The position numbers and the translations under genes are program-made. A stretch of DNA of 64,000 bases from the NCBI RefSeq assembly GCF_001021505.1, contig NZ_LDPO01000001.1:558001-622000 (forward strand), in the 5' to 3' direction. The notes under the pieces were generated by a model. It was not told the origin of the DNA, did not search any database, and saw only the letters and a list, made by a program, of their open reading frames with translations. This stretch comes from Mycolicibacter heraklionensis. Its GTDB lineage: Bacteria; Actinomycetota; Actinomycetes; Mycobacteriales; Mycobacteriaceae. Each line of letters starts with the position of its first letter. Positions within the stretch are counted from its first letter, which is position 1. Shown here in pieces: positions 17,669-29,020 of the stretch.

Positions 17669-17674
17669 TACGCT
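17669..17674 (+). promoter_or_regulatory. -10 box of a leaderless transcript
   Basis: TACGCT lies 8 bp before the ATG at 17683, and no Shine-Dalgarno sequence is present. The spacing predicts transcription starting at or next to the first base of the start codon. Confidence 0.45.
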
Positions 17675-17682
17675 GGTCGTCG

Positions 17683-20001
17683 ATGACCGAACGCGCCCGG
17701 GGTGTCCCACTGGGGTCGTGGCTGGCCGACCTGCCCGATGAGGATCTGATCCGGCTACTGAAGCTACGGCCCGACCTCGCCCAGCCACCGCCGGGCAGCA
17801 TCGCCGCCCTGGCGGCGCGGGCCCAGGCCCGCCAGTCGGTCCGGGCCGCCACCGACGAGCTGGACTTCTTGCGGCTCGCCGTCCTGGACGCCCTGCTGGA
17901 ATTGCATGCCGACTCCACCGGTGTGCCGGTCGCCGATCTGCTGGCCCTGCTCGGCGAGCGCGTCCCCCCCGACGCGGTGACCGAAGCGTTGACCGACCTG
18001 ATCGAGCGGGCGTTGTGTTGGGGCTCGACAGAACCGAACGGAGTGCTGCGGATCGTCGCCGAGGCCGGTGCCGGCCTGCCGTGGCATCCGGGCCAGGTCA
18101 CCCGGGAGGATTCAGCACTGGGCGCCGAACGGATCATCGCCGCCATCGCCGATCTCGACGCACCGCAGCGTGACCTGTTGGACAAGCTGCTGACCGGCTC
18201 CCCGATCGGACGGACCCGCGATGCCGCCCCCGACGCACCCCCGGAGCGTCCGGTCCCCACGCTGCTGGCGGCGGCACTGCTGCGCCGCATCGACGATGAG
18301 ACGGTGATCCTGCCGCGGCTTGTCGGGCAGGTGCTGCGGGGCGAGCAGCCGGGCCCGATCGCGTTGCACGCGCCCGACCCGGTGGTGTCGCAGACCACCG
18401 CGGCCGATGTCGACGCGGCCGCCGCCGGCGCGGTGATCGACGTGCTGCGCGAACTCGACGTGATCCTGGCCAGTCTGGCCGAAACGCCAGTACCGGAGCT
18501 GCGCAGCGGCGGCCTGGGCGTGCGCGAGGTCAAGCGACTGGCCAAGACCACCGGTGTCGACGAGACCCGGCTGGGCCTGCTGCTCGAGGTCGCGGCGACC
18601 GCCCGGCTGATCGCGGCCGATTTTCCCGACCCGGCGACCGTCGATCAACGGGACTGGCCCGACGCCGACAGCCCGTACTGGGCGCCGACGGTGCTCGCGG
18701 ACCGGTTCGCCGAGCAACCCACCGCCGAGCGCTGGCACCTGCTGGCCGCTACCTGGCTGGATCTGGCCGCCCGGCCGGGTCTGATCGGCAGCCGCGGCGC
18801 CGACGGCAAACCCCGGGCGGCGCTGTCCACGCCGCTGTTCTCCACCGCCGCCCCGCTGGATCGCCGGCTGTTACTGGGCATGCTCGCCGAGCTGCCCGTC
18901 GGTGCCGGGGTCGACGCCGTGACCGCATCGCAGGCGCTGGTCTGGCGCCGGCCACGCTGGGCCAACCGGCTACAGCCCGGTCCGGTGGGCGAACTGCTCG
19001 ACGAGGCGCACGCCCTGGGCGTGCTGGGCCGCGGCGCGCTCAGCTCCCCGGGACGGATTCTGCTGGCCGACGGCGCCGACGGCGCTGCCACCGACGCCGA
19101 CGGCGCCGCCGCGGTGGCCGCGATGGCCAAGGCGTTGCCCGAGCCGATCGACCACTTCCTGGTGCAGGCCGATCTGACGGTGGTGGTGCCGGGGCCGCTG
19201 AAACGGGAACTCGCCGAGGAGTTGGCCGTCGTCGCCACCGTGGAGTCGGCAGGCGCGGCGATGGTCTACCGGGTCTCTGAACAGACCATCCGGACCGCAC
19301 TGGACGTCGGCCGTACCGGCGCGGGGGTGCGTGCGTTCTTCGAGAAGCACTCGAAAACCCCGGTGCCGCAAGGGCTCAGCTATCTGATCGACGATGTCGC
19401 GCGTCGGCACGGGCAGTTGCGGATCGGGTTGGCGGCCTCCTTCGTGCGCTGCGAGGACCCCGCACTGCTGGCCCAGGCGGTCGCCGTTCCGGCTGCCGAG
19501 GCGCTGGGCCTGCGGATGCTGGCCCCGACCGTGGCGGTGGCGCAGGCTCCGCTCGCCGACGTGCTCGCCGCGCTGCGCGGCGCGGGTTTCGCCCCGGCCG
19601 CCGAGGATGCCACCGGAACGATCGTCGATATCCGGCCCCGCGGGATGCGGGTGCACACCCCCGCGGAGCGTCGCGGGCACCGGCCGCACTCCGGTCCCGG
19701 TGACGACAGCCTGACTGCGCTGGTCCGGGTGCTGCGCACGGTGACGTCGGCGCCCTTCGACAACATCCGGCTGGATCCGGTGACCGCGATGATCGTGCTC
19801 AAGCGCGCGGCGCTGGAGCGGGCGACGGTGCTGATCGGCTACGTCGATGCTGCCGGCGTGGCCACCCAACGCGAGGTGGCCCCCACCCAGGTTCTGGGCG
19901 GTCGGCTGGTGGCGTTCGATTCGACGTCGGGACAGATGCGAGATTTCGCGATCCACCGCATCACGTCGGTGTCGTCAGCCGCCGAGGATTCCGCGCACTA
20001 G
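17683..20001 (+). CDS. Helicase-associated protein (Rv0862c type, XPB/Ssl2 N-terminal-like)
   Basis: The 772-residue product is an actinobacterial protein whose C-terminal part (about residues 480-765) resembles the N-terminal module of XPB/Ssl2 helicases. The rest is helical and rich in Leu/Ala/Asp. It has no Walker motifs and so is not itself a helicase. It is transcribed just before the XPB helicase gene (34 bp gap), as in Rv0862c-Rv0861c, which suggests a partner or regulatory role in DNA repair. The start follows a TACGCT box at the leaderless spacing. Confidence 0.83.
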   Translation: MTERARGVPLGSWLADLPDEDLIRLLKLRPDLAQPPPGSIAALAARAQARQSVRAATDELDFLRLAVLDALLELHADSTGVPVADLLALLGERVPPDAVTEALTDLIERALCWGSTEPNGVLRIVAEAGAGLPWHPGQVTREDSALGAERIIAAIADLDAPQRDLLDKLLTGSPIGRTRDAAPDAPPERPVPTLLAAALLRRIDDETVILPRLVGQVLRGEQPGPIALHAPDPVVSQTTAADVDAAAAGAVIDVLRELDVILASLAETPVPELRSGGLGVREVKRLAKTTGVDETRLGLLLEVAATARLIAADFPDPATVDQRDWPDADSPYWAPTVLADRFAEQPTAERWHLLAATWLDLAARPGLIGSRGADGKPRAALSTPLFSTAAPLDRRLLLGMLAELPVGAGVDAVTASQALVWRRPRWANRLQPGPVGELLDEAHALGVLGRGALSSPGRILLADGADGAATDADGAAAVAAMAKALPEPIDHFLVQADLTVVVPGPLKRELAEELAVVATVESAGAAMVYRVSEQTIRTALDVGRTGAGVRAFFEKHSKTPVPQGLSYLIDDVARRHGQLRIGLAASFVRCEDPALLAQAVAVPAAEALGLRMLAPTVAVAQAPLADVLAALRGAGFAPAAEDATGTIVDIRPRGMRVHTPAERRGHRPHSGPGDDSLTALVRVLRTVTSAPFDNIRLDPVTAMIVLKRAALERATVLIGYVDAAGVATQREVAPTQVLGGRLVAFDSTSGQMRDFAIHRITSVSSAAEDSAH

Positions 20002-20023
20002 CGACGCATGTCGGGGCAGCCCG

Positions 20024-20029
20024 GATAAT
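20024..20029 (+). promoter_or_regulatory. -10 box before the XPB gene
   Basis: GATAAT ends 6 bp before the ATG at 20036, and there is no Shine-Dalgarno. This suggests a separate leaderless transcript for the helicase in addition to read-through from the upstream gene. Confidence 0.4.
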
Positions 20030-20035
20030 GGGCCC

Positions 20036-21688
20036 ATGAGCACCGATGGGCCGTTGATCGTCCAATCCGACAAGACCGTGCTGCTCGAGGTCGATCACGA
20101 ACAGGCCGGTTCGGCGCGCGCCGCCATCGCGCCGTTCGCCGAGCTCGAGCGCGCCCCGGAGCACATCCACACCTACCGCATCACCCCACTGGCGTTGTGG
20201 AACGCCCGAGCGGCGGGCCACGACGCCGAGCAGGTGGTCGACGCGCTGGTCAGCCACTCCCGGTACGCGGTGCCGCAGCCGCTGCTGGTCGACATCGTCG
20301 ACACCATGGCGCGCTACGGGCGCCTGCAGCTGGTGAAGAGCCCGGTCCACGGCCTGACCCTGGTCAGCCTGGATCGTGCGGTGCTCGAGGAGGTGCTGCG
20401 CAACAAGAAGATCGCTCCGATGCTCGGTGCCCGCATCGACGACGACACCGTCGTGGTGCATCCCAGTGAGCGCGGCCGGGTCAAACAGATGCTGCTCAAA
20501 ATCGGTTGGCCCGCCGAGGATCTGGCGGGTTACGTCGACGGCGAGGCCCATCCGATTGAGCTGGCCCAGGACGGCTGGCAGCTACGCGACTATCAGGAGA
20601 TGGCCGCGGAGTCGTTCTGGTCGGGTGGCTCCGGGGTGGTGGTGTTGCCGTGCGGTGCCGGCAAGACGCTGGTCGGCGCCGCGGCGATGGCCAAGGCGAA
20701 GGCCACCACGCTGATTCTGGTCACCAACACCGTCGCGGGCCGACAGTGGAAACGCGAACTGATCGCCCGCACCTCACTGACCGAGGAGGAGATCGGCGAG
20801 TACTCCGGGGAGCGCAAGGAGATCCGGCCGGTCACCATCGCCACCTATCAGGTGATCACCCGCCGCACCAAGGGTGAGTACCGGCACCTGGAGCTGTTCG
20901 ACAGCCGCGACTGGGGGCTGATCATCTACGACGAGGTACATCTGCTGCCCGCGCCGGTGTTCCGGATGACGGCCGATCTACAGTCGCGCCGTCGCCTCGG
21001 GCTGACCGCCACGCTGATCCGCGAAGACGGCCGCGAGGGTGACGTGTTCTCCCTGATCGGGCCCAAGCGTTACGACGCACCGTGGAAGGACATCGAGGCC
21101 CAAGGCTGGATCGCGCCGGCCGAGTGCATCGAGGTGCGGGTCACCATGACCGAGAGCGAACGGATGTCCTACGCCGTCGCCGAACCCGAGGAGCGCTACA
21201 AGTTGTGCTCGACGGTGCACTCCAAGATCGCGGTGGTGCGCTCGATCCTCGAACAGCATCCCGGCGAGCAGACCCTGGTGATCGGCGCCTATCTCGACCA
21301 ACTGGACGAACTGGGTGAGCAATTGAACGCCCCGGTAATCCAGGGGTCGACGCGGACCGCCGAGCGCGAGAAGCTGTTCGACGCGTTCCGCCGGGGCGAG
21401 ATCTCCACTCTGGTGGTGTCCAAGGTCGCCAACTTCTCCATCGACTTGCCGGAAGCATCGGTGGCCGTGCAGGTCTCGGGCACCTTCGGCTCCCGGCAGG
21501 AGGAGGCCCAGCGGCTGGGCCGGCTGTTGCGCCCCAAGGCCGACGGCGGCGGCGCGGTTTTCTACTCGGTGGTCGCCCGCGACAGCCTGGACGCCGAGTA
21601 CGCCGCACACCGGCAGCGGTTTTTGGCCGAGCAGGGCTACGGCTACATCATCCGCGACGCCGACGACCTACTCGGCCCGGCGATCTAG
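20036..21688 (+). CDS. xpb: XPB-type DNA repair helicase
   Basis: The 550-residue superfamily 2 helicase is orthologous to M. tuberculosis XPB (Rv0861c, also called ercc3, 542 residues), a 3'-to-5' ATP-dependent DNA helicase. An N-terminal damage-recognition-like domain (1-170) precedes helicase domain 1 with Walker A PCGAGKT near residue 205 and DEVH near residue 300. Helicase domain 2 ends in the motif VI region QRLGRLLRPK. The ATG at 20036 is chosen over a long upstream in-frame extension because that extension overlaps the preceding gene and reads as a shadow of it. Confidence 0.95.
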   Translation: MSTDGPLIVQSDKTVLLEVDHEQAGSARAAIAPFAELERAPEHIHTYRITPLALWNARAAGHDAEQVVDALVSHSRYAVPQPLLVDIVDTMARYGRLQLVKSPVHGLTLVSLDRAVLEEVLRNKKIAPMLGARIDDDTVVVHPSERGRVKQMLLKIGWPAEDLAGYVDGEAHPIELAQDGWQLRDYQEMAAESFWSGGSGVVVLPCGAGKTLVGAAAMAKAKATTLILVTNTVAGRQWKRELIARTSLTEEEIGEYSGERKEIRPVTIATYQVITRRTKGEYRHLELFDSRDWGLIIYDEVHLLPAPVFRMTADLQSRRRLGLTATLIREDGREGDVFSLIGPKRYDAPWKDIEAQGWIAPAECIEVRVTMTESERMSYAVAEPEERYKLCSTVHSKIAVVRSILEQHPGEQTLVIGAYLDQLDELGEQLNAPVIQGSTRTAEREKLFDAFRRGEISTLVVSKVANFSIDLPEASVAVQVSGTFGSRQEEAQRLGRLLRPKADGGGAVFYSVVARDSLDAEYAAHRQRFLAEQGYGYIIRDADDLLGPAI

Positions 21689-21745
21689 GCGCCGCCCCCA
21701 GCGCTGCCATCGGGGGAACTGAAGGCGGGTAAGGAGAGAAGCGTC

Positions 21746-22948
21746 ATGCGAGTCCTCGTCTCCGGCGCCAGCATCGCCGGGCCCGTCCTGGCATACTGGC
21801 TGTCCCGCTACGGCTTTGAGGTCACCATCGTCGAACGAGCAGCCGCCCTGCGCAAAACCGGTGGCCACGCCGTCGACTTGTTCAGGCCGGCTATGGAGAT
21901 CTCGGCTCGGATGGGTGTGCTGCCCCAGATCGAGGCGCTCGCCACCGGAACCACCCGGCTGATCATCTCCCGCGAAGGCCACCAACGGCCTATCCGCGTT
22001 GATCTCGGCAAGATCTACCAAGCTTCCTCGGACCGGCACGTCGAGATCATGCGTGACGACCTCAGTGAGATCTACTACGAAGCCGCTCGAGACGACGTCG
22101 AGTACCTGTTCGGCGACTCGATAACGAGCATCTCCCCCGACGGCGAAGTCGGGTTCGAACACGGTGCAGCACGCCGGTTCGACGCAGTGGTAGGGGCTGA
22201 CGGGCTGCATTCCAACGTTCGCCGGTTGATCTTCGGCGACGAGAAGCAGTTCACCCGGTTTCTCGGCGCATACCTGGCCGTGGCGTCGGTGCCGAAAACG
22301 ATTTCCCTGGAGCGGGAAATGATATGCCACGTCGGGATCGGGCGGGGCACGGCGCTCTATACCGCCCAGCACCTGGACGATGCGCGCCTGGTGTTCTTGT
22401 TTCGCAGCTCCGAACTGTCCTACAACCATCGGGATACGCTGCAGCAGAAGGACATAGTGCGCCGGACGTTCACCGGGATGGATTCGCGGGTGGACCGTTG
22501 GCTCGGACAGCTCGACGAGGCGCCGACATTTTATTTCGACTCCATCACCCAGCTTCAACTCGATACCTGGTCGCGCGGCCGAGTGAGTCTGGTCGGCGAC
22601 GCCGGATATTGTCCCGGGCCCGCGGTGGGTGGCAGCACCAGCCTGGCGGTGGTGGGTGCCTATGTGTTGGCCGGGGAGTTGGCACGGGCACACGGCGAGC
22701 CGAGCCGCGCGTTCGCTGCCTACGAGCAACAGATGCGCGAGCCGGTGCGTCGCAGCCGCGCGTTCGCCCGTGGCGCGGCGAAAACCATTGTGCCCGGCTC
22801 TCGGACCGCGGTCTGGGCGCTGACCCGAGGTGCGCAGCTGGTGTCATTGTTGCCCGCGTCGATCACTCGCGCAGCGGCGAAGCTGAACACCCGCGGCGTG
22901 CGCTTGCATGACTCGATACCCGTACCCGATTACGCCGGACTGCCGTGA
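21746..22948 (+). CDS. FAD-dependent monooxygenase (PHBH/TetX-like)
   Basis: The 400-residue product is a class A flavoprotein monooxygenase. The Rossmann FAD motif is a GASIAGP variant near the N-terminus, ending in VTIVER at the acidic ribose-binding residue. The middle motif is GADGLHSNVRR, and the second FAD motif is SLVGDAGYCPGPAVG (about residues 284-298). Such enzymes hydroxylate aromatic or cyclic substrates using NAD(P)H; the substrate is unknown. A good GTAAGGAGAG Shine-Dalgarno precedes the ATG. It stands alone between the helicase and a small flavin-barrel gene. Confidence 0.85.
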   Translation: MRVLVSGASIAGPVLAYWLSRYGFEVTIVERAAALRKTGGHAVDLFRPAMEISARMGVLPQIEALATGTTRLIISREGHQRPIRVDLGKIYQASSDRHVEIMRDDLSEIYYEAARDDVEYLFGDSITSISPDGEVGFEHGAARRFDAVVGADGLHSNVRRLIFGDEKQFTRFLGAYLAVASVPKTISLEREMICHVGIGRGTALYTAQHLDDARLVFLFRSSELSYNHRDTLQQKDIVRRTFTGMDSRVDRWLGQLDEAPTFYFDSITQLQLDTWSRGRVSLVGDAGYCPGPAVGGSTSLAVVGAYVLAGELARAHGEPSRAFAAYEQQMREPVRRSRAFARGAAKTIVPGSRTAVWALTRGAQLVSLLPASITRAAAKLNTRGVRLHDSIPVPDYAGLP

Positions 22949-23022
22949 GAGCCCCGAGCAGGCGCGACGCGTAGACCGTCTCTTAATCGGGCGACCCGCC
23001 AGCACGGCAATCGCATCGCGGT

Positions 23023-23028
23023 TAGCCT
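23023..23028 (+). promoter_or_regulatory. -10 box of a leaderless transcript
   Basis: TAGCCT ends 6 bp before the ATG at 23035, and no Shine-Dalgarno is visible. This fits a leaderless mRNA for the split-barrel protein. Confidence 0.4.
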
Positions 23029-23034
23029 TGAAAC

Positions 23035-23460
23035 ATGGCCCTGTCCAAGGACGAACGTGAGCAGTTTCTGGCCGAACCGCACATCGCGGCGCTGTCGGTG
23101 AACGCCGGCCCCGGCCGCGGTCCCCTGACGGTGCCGATCTGGTACCAGTACGCACCCGGCGGCGAGCCCTGGGTGCTGACCGGGGCCGGGTCGCGCAAAG
23201 CGAAGCTCATCGAGGCGGCCGGGAGCTTCTCACTGATGGTGGAGCGCACGGAGCCGACGCTGCGTTACGTCGCCGTGGACGGCACCGTCAGCCGCATCGA
23301 GCCCGGCACCGAAGACCTCCACGCCGAGCTGGCCCACCGTTACCTACCCCCCGAACGGGCCGAGAAGTTCCTTCAGTTCGCACTGGCCGAACTGGGCGAG
23401 CAGGTAGTCATCTACCTGCGTCCCCAGCACTGGCTTTCAGCGGACCTGGGGGCGGTCTAG
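23035..23460 (+). CDS. Pyridoxamine-phosphate-oxidase-like FMN/F420-binding protein
   Basis: The 141-residue split-barrel protein shows HIAALSVNAGPGRGPLTVPI at its N-terminus, a central GAGSRKAKLIEAAGSFSLMVE and a C-terminal QVVIYLRPQHWLSADL. This layout is typical of mycobacterial FMN- or F420-dependent reductases or of non-catalytic cofactor-binding relatives. It is distinct from the split-barrel proteins at 3.0-4.6 kb. The cofactor cannot be fixed from sequence. It converges with the small membrane protein gene on the minus strand. Confidence 0.78.
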   Translation: MALSKDEREQFLAEPHIAALSVNAGPGRGPLTVPIWYQYAPGGEPWVLTGAGSRKAKLIEAAGSFSLMVERTEPTLRYVAVDGTVSRIEPGTEDLHAELAHRYLPPERAEKFLQFALAELGEQVVIYLRPQHWLSADLGAV

Positions 23461-23475
23461 GCCTGACCGCGCGCC

Positions 23476-23760
23476 TCAGCGCACGCAAACGTCGGCGGGC
23501 AGCAGCAGCATCACCGGCCACAGCGCCACCGAGGTCACCGTCGCCACCTCGTAGACACTCGCCGGGGGTATGCCGTACTGCCGCTCGGCCTGAGCTTGGA
23601 GCCGTTCGACACCGTCGGGGTGCAGGAACAGCCACACCACTCCGGCGATCACGTAGGCAAGGCCGAACCACAGCGCCGCCTCGATCAGTGCCCCGACGCT
23701 CACCTGGCGGTCGAGAAAACGCAGAATCCCCCGAAACCACGAGGCTTCGGGGGATTCCAC
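23476..23760 (-). CDS. Small two-span membrane protein downstream of fadB
   Basis: The 94-residue product has two hydrophobic segments (about residues 25-45 and 70-90) joined by a polar loop containing QAQAERQYGIPPASVY. It starts with GTG 12 bp after the fadB stop and on the same strand, so it is likely the last gene of the fadA-fadB transcript. I recognise no family. Consistent coding character and operon position support it being real. Confidence 0.6.
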   Translation of the reverse strand: MESPEASWFRGILRFLDRQVSVGALIEAALWFGLAYVIAGVVWLFLHPDGVERLQAQAERQYGIPPASVYEVATVTSVALWPVMLLLPADVCVR

Positions 23761-23772
23761 GTCTACACCTAA

Positions 23773-25920
23773 CTACAGCAGCGACTGCGGCGGGTTGAAC
23801 CGGTCGCCGTACTTGGCGGCCAGTTCCTTGGACCGCGCCACGAAGGCGGCCTTGCCGCCCGGGTAGCCGGTGATGAACTGCGCGGTGCCGCCGGTCCACG
23901 GCGGGAACCCGATGCCCATGATCGCGCCGATGTTGGCGTCGGCGGTCGAGGTCAGCACGCCCTCGTCGAAGCACTTCTGGGTTTCCAGCACCTCGGCGAA
24001 CAGCATCCGGTCGATCATGTCCTGCAGCGGCGGGGTGGAGCTGCCGGACTTGAACGTCTCACGCAGGCCCGGCCACAGGCCGGTGCGCTTGCCGTCGACG
24101 TACTCGTAGAAGCCCGCGCCCTTCAGACGCGACGGGCGACCGAGCTCGATCATCTTGTCGACGACCTCTTCGTTCAGCTGCTTCGGCAGCGTGCCGCCGG
24201 CCGCCTCGACACCCTCGCGGGTGGCGGTGGCGATCTTCTGCATCAGCTCCAGGTTGAGCTCGTCGCAGAGCTGCAGCGGAGCCGCCGGGTAGCCGGCCTG
24301 CAGACCGGCCTGCTCGATGCTGGCCGGTTCCACACCCTCGCCCAGCATCATCAGCGCCTCGTTGACGAAGGTGCCGATGACCCGGGAGGTGTAGAAGCCG
24401 CGGCTGTCGTTGACCACGATCGGGGTCTTCTTGATGGCCAGCACGTAGTCGAACACCCGGGCCAGCGCCTCGTCGGAGGTCTTCTCGCCCTTGATGATCT
24501 CCACCAGCGGCATCTTGTCGACCGGCGAGAAGAAGTGGATCCCGATGAAGTCCTCCTGGCGCTTCACACCGGTCGCCAGACCGGTGATCGGCAGCGTGGA
24601 GGTGTTCGACCCCAGCAGCGCGTTGGGCTCGACGATGTCCTCGATCTCCTGGAAGACCTTGTGCTTGAGGTCCTGGCTCTCGAACACGGCCTCGATCACG
24701 AAGTCGACGCCGGCCAGGTCCTGCGGGTCAGCAGTCGGGGTGATCTTGTCCAGCAGCGCCTGCGACTTCTCGGCGGTGGTGCGACCGCGCTCCAGCGCCT
24801 TGGCTTCCAGCTTCTCCGAGTAGCCCTTGCCGCGCTGGGCCGCCTCGAGGGAGACGTCCTTGAGCACCACGTCGTAGCCGGCCTTGGCCGACACGTAGGC
24901 GATACCGGCGCCCATCATCCCGGCACCGAGCACACCGATCTTGCGGATCGGGGTCTTCGCGATGCCCTCGGGCCGGCTGCCGCCGCCGTTGATGTGCTGC
25001 AGGTCGAAGAAGAACGCCTGGATCATGTTCTTGGCGACGTTGCCGGTGACCAGCGAGACGAAGTACCGGCTCTCGATGCGGGTGGCGGTGTCGAAGTCCA
25101 CCTGCGCACCCTCGATCGCGGCGGCCAGGATGGCCCGCGGCGCGGGCATGTTAGCCCCCTTGACCTGCTTGCGCAGCAGGGCCGGGAACGACGGCAGGAT
25201 GGCCGCCAGCGCCGGGCTGGAGGGGGTGCCTCCGGGCATCTTGTACCCCTTGGCATCCCACGGCTGGACGGCAGCACCGTCCGGGTTGGCCTTGAGCTCC
25301 TCTTTAATCCAAGCCTTCGCCCTCGGCACCAGTTCCTCGACAGTCGGCAGCACCTCGTCGACCAGGCCCGCGGCCTTGGCCTTGGCCGGGCTGAAGCGGG
25401 TGCCCTGGGCCAGCACGTTCATGAACGCGTTCTGGATGCCGAGCATGCGCACCGTGCGGGCGACACCGCCACCGCCGGGCAGCAGGCCCAGGGTGACCTC
25501 GGGCAGGCCGAGCTGGCTGCCCTTGACGTCGGCGGCGATCCTCCTGTGACAGGCCAGCGCGATCTCCAGGCCACCGCCGAGAGCGGCGCCGTTGATGGCG
25601 GCCACGACCGGCTTGCCCAGGGTCTCCAGGGCGCGCAGGTCGGCCTTGATGCCCTCGCACTGCTCGAAGACGGCCTGGGCGTCGTCGGGTCCGACGTGGA
25701 TCATCGCCTTGAGGTCACCGCCGGCGAAGAAGGTCTTCTTCGCGCTGGTGATGACGACACCGGTGACCGAATCCTTCTCCTCGGTCAGGCGCTGCACCGC
25801 GTTGTGCATCGACTCGCGGTAGTGGTCGTTCATCACGTTGGCCGACCCGGTCGGGTCATCCAGGGTCAGCGTGACGATGCCGTCGGCATCCTTGTCCCAC
25901 TTGATGGTGTTCTCTGCCAT
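23773..25920 (-). CDS. fadB: Fatty acid oxidation trifunctional enzyme alpha subunit FadB
   Basis: The 715-residue bifunctional enzyme combines an N-terminal enoyl-CoA hydratase (about residues 1-190, [16 protein letters not shown] with the catalytic Glu) and 3-hydroxyacyl-CoA dehydrogenase domains (NAD-binding [17 protein letters not shown] near residue 320, then [14 protein letters not shown]). With the FadA thiolase it forms the beta-oxidation complex. Length matches Rv0860. The ATG at 25920 follows the fadA stop by 14 bp. The longer in-frame extension upstream overlaps fadA and is rejected. Confidence 0.96.
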   Translation of the reverse strand: MAENTIKWDKDADGIVTLTLDDPTGSANVMNDHYRESMHNAVQRLTEEKDSVTGVVITSAKKTFFAGGDLKAMIHVGPDDAQAVFEQCEGIKADLRALETLGKPVVAAINGAALGGGLEIALACHRRIAADVKGSQLGLPEVTLGLLPGGGGVARTVRMLGIQNAFMNVLAQGTRFSPAKAKAAGLVDEVLPTVEELVPRAKAWIKEELKANPDGAAVQPWDAKGYKMPGGTPSSPALAAILPSFPALLRKQVKGANMPAPRAILAAAIEGAQVDFDTATRIESRYFVSLVTGNVAKNMIQAFFFDLQHINGGGSRPEGIAKTPIRKIGVLGAGMMGAGIAYVSAKAGYDVVLKDVSLEAAQRGKGYSEKLEAKALERGRTTAEKSQALLDKITPTADPQDLAGVDFVIEAVFESQDLKHKVFQEIEDIVEPNALLGSNTSTLPITGLATGVKRQEDFIGIHFFSPVDKMPLVEIIKGEKTSDEALARVFDYVLAIKKTPIVVNDSRGFYTSRVIGTFVNEALMMLGEGVEPASIEQAGLQAGYPAAPLQLCDELNLELMQKIATATREGVEAAGGTLPKQLNEEVVDKMIELGRPSRLKGAGFYEYVDGKRTGLWPGLRETFKSGSSTPPLQDMIDRMLFAEVLETQKCFDEGVLTSTADANIGAIMGIGFPPWTGGTAQFITGYPGGKAAFVARSKELAAKYGDRFNPPQSLL

Positions 25921-25934
25921 TTTTACAAGCCCTC

Positions 25935-27146
<1,212 letters not shown>

Positions 27147-27223
27147 GGCTGATTCCTCTTCAATGGGTGTTCGATGCGGATTCTTCGATTGCGTCTGGGT
27201 CGGAGCGTAGTCCCCGGATTTCA

Positions 27224-27257
27224 ACCCTAACAGGGTGGCCTATCAACCGGATGGTTG
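27224..27257. promoter_or_regulatory. Two stacked palindromes in the fadA-dapC control region
   Basis: ACCCT-AAC-AGGGT (27224-27236) and CAACC-GGAT-GGTTG (27244-27257) are perfect inverted repeats 7 bp apart. The first overlaps a minus-strand TAGGGT box that could be the fadA -10. The arrangement suggests a repressor site on the fadA-fadB operon. The regulator is unknown. Confidence 0.45.
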
Positions 27258-27310
27258 GGCCGTCTGGGCGCCCGCTCCCGGCCGCTCCTTCGGCCTCGTC
27301 GCCTGCGCTT

Positions 27311-27316
27311 TAGGCT
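27311..27316 (+). promoter_or_regulatory. -10 box of the leaderless dapC transcript
   Basis: TAGGCT lies 8 bp before the ATG at 27325, without a Shine-Dalgarno. This spacing is the reason for preferring 27325 over the next in-frame ATG at 27337. Confidence 0.45.
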
Positions 27317-27324
27317 CGGATCCC

Positions 27325-28527
27325 ATGACGGCGCGGATGGTCTCACGGCTGGAGCCCTATGCCACCACGATCTTCGCCGAGATGTCGGCGCTGGCCGCAC
27401 GAATCGGCGCGGTCAACCTCGGCCAGGGCTTCCCCGACGAGGACGGACCGTCGGCCATGCTCGAGGCGGCCCGGGCCGCCATCACCGACGGCGTCAACCA
27501 ATACCCGCCTGGGCCCGGCATCCCCGCCCTGCGGGAAGCCATCGCCGGGCAGCGCGCGCGGAAGTTCGGGATCGACTACGACCCCGACACCGAAGTCCTG
27601 GTGACGGTAGGGGCTACCGAAGCCATCGCGGCGGCGGTGCTCGGCCTGGTGGAGCCGGGCGCAGAGGTGCTGCTGCTCGAGCCGTTCTACGACTCGTACT
27701 CGCCGATGGTCGCCATGGCCGGGGCGCGACGGGTCAGCGTGTCGCTGGTGCCCGACGGACACGGGTTCGCCTTGGACGCCGACGCTCTACGGCGGGCCAT
27801 CACCCCGGCGACCCGGGCGCTGATCGTCAACTCTCCGCACAACCCGACCGGAACGGTGTTCACCGAGTCCGAGCTGGCCGAGATCGCCCGCATCGCCGTG
27901 GAGGCCGATCTGCTGGTGATCGCCGACGAGGTCTACGAACACCTGGTCTTCGCCGGACGGACTCATCGCCCGCTGGCCGGCTTCGAGGGGATGGCGCAGC
28001 GCACCGTCACCATCTCGAGTGCGGCGAAGATGTTCAACTGCACCGGCTGGAAGATCGGTTGGGCGTGCGGACCGGCGGAACTCTTGGCCGGGGTGCGGGC
28101 CGCCAAGCAGTACCTGACCTATGTCGGCGGGGCGCCGTTTCAACCGGCGGTGGCGCTGGCGTTGAACACCGAGGACACCTGGGTGGCGGCGCTGTGCGCG
28201 ACCATGCAAGCCCGCCGGGACCGGTTGACCGACGGCCTGCGAGGCGTCGGCTTTGAGGTGCACGACAGTTTCGGCACCTATTTTCTCTGCGCCGATCCCC
28301 GCCCGCTGGGTTACGACGACAGCACGGCGTTCTGCGCCGAGCTGCCACACCGGGCCGGGGTCGCGGCCATCCCGCTGTCGGCGTTCTGCGTGCCCGGCGC
28401 GGAAGCGACCGCCCCCGATGTCTGGAATCACTTGGTGCGGTTCACTTTCGTCAAGCGTGAGGACACCATCGACGAGGCGATCCGGCGACTGGAGACGCTA
28501 CGCGACGGGCCCGCTACCGCTCGGTAG
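27325..28527 (+). CDS. dapC: PLP-dependent aminotransferase DapC
   Basis: The 400-residue class I/II aminotransferase is probably the N-succinyldiaminopimelate aminotransferase of lysine/diaminopimelate synthesis (Rv0858c type). Features are NLGQGFPDEDGP near the N-terminus, NSPHNPTGTVF, the PLP aspartate in VIADEVYEHL, and the PLP lysine in SSAAKMFNCTGWKIGW. The choice of the ATG at 27325 is discussed under its -10 box; 27337 would give 396 residues. Its 3' end overlaps the convergent SRPBCC gene by 14 bp. Confidence 0.9.
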   Translation: MTARMVSRLEPYATTIFAEMSALAARIGAVNLGQGFPDEDGPSAMLEAARAAITDGVNQYPPGPGIPALREAIAGQRARKFGIDYDPDTEVLVTVGATEAIAAAVLGLVEPGAEVLLLEPFYDSYSPMVAMAGARRVSVSLVPDGHGFALDADALRRAITPATRALIVNSPHNPTGTVFTESELAEIARIAVEADLLVIADEVYEHLVFAGRTHRPLAGFEGMAQRTVTISSAAKMFNCTGWKIGWACGPAELLAGVRAAKQYLTYVGGAPFQPAVALALNTEDTWVAALCATMQARRDRLTDGLRGVGFEVHDSFGTYFLCADPRPLGYDDSTAFCAELPHRAGVAAIPLSAFCVPGAEATAPDVWNHLVRFTFVKREDTIDEAIRRLETLRDGPATAR

Positions 28528-28966
28528 CGGTGTCTTCGCCCGTGATTCGCTGACGCAGCCGTTCGGTGGCGATGCTCAGCACCAGCTTGCTGGCGCGCCG
28601 GACGATGAACTCCGGGATCGGCCCGGATGGTTCGACGGTGATGTCGAAGCGCACCCGGGTGCTGTCGGGACCTTCGCGGGTCAGGGTGTATTCGACGTGC
28701 TGGGCGCGCTGCTGGGCCGTCGCCTTGGCATCCCAGACCATCCAGTCCGGACCCCAGTGGTATTCCAGGATCTCCTTGTCCACCAAGCCCAGAATCTTGA
28801 TGGTGGCCAGTACGTGGTGGGGGCGGCCGTCCTCATATTCGTCGAGGACTTCGATCCGCTTGTGCACCGGCGACCACGATGCCAAGTCGGACACATCGGC
28901 GAGCGCGTCGAGGATTGTCTCCGGCGGCGCGTCAATCACAATTTCCCGCGATGCTCGAACAGCCAC
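28514..28966 (-). CDS. SRPBCC lipid-binding-fold protein (Rv0857 type)
   Basis: The 150-residue product has the SRPBCC pattern: REIVIDAPPETILDALADVS, DLASWSPVHKRIEVLDEYE, central strands, and a C-terminal helix with VRRASKLVLSIATERL. Such proteins bind hydrophobic molecules in a cavity. It begins with GTG 7 bp after a TAGGCT -10 box and is followed upstream by a paralogue at 29021-29464. The pair is conserved as Rv0856-Rv0857. The ligand is unknown. Confidence 0.82.
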   Translation of the reverse strand: MAVRASREIVIDAPPETILDALADVSDLASWSPVHKRIEVLDEYEDGRPHHVLATIKILGLVDKEILEYHWGPDWMVWDAKATAQQRAQHVEYTLTREGPDSTRVRFDITVEPSGPIPEFIVRRASKLVLSIATERLRQRITGEDTATER

Positions 28967-28973
28967 TGGTTCG

Positions 28974-28979
28974 AGCCTA
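28974..28979 (-). promoter_or_regulatory. -10 box of a leaderless transcript
   Basis: TAGGCT on the minus strand lies 7 bp before the GTG at 28966, the same hexamer as at dapC. No Shine-Dalgarno is present. Confidence 0.42.
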
Positions 28980-29020
28980 GCGCCGAGCCCTGCCGGCGGC
29001 GGGATTTCATCGCACCGAAA

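Noticed and set aside
16947..18551. A 534-codon minus-strand open frame upstream of moaC
   Set aside because: Only the last 157 codons match MoaC; the rest is antisense to the helicase-associated gene and is Ser/Arg/Pro-rich, typical of high-GC shadow frames.
20028..20030. Upstream ATG as the XPB start
   Set aside because: It is out of frame with the helicase; the ATG at 20036 is in frame and follows a -10-like box.
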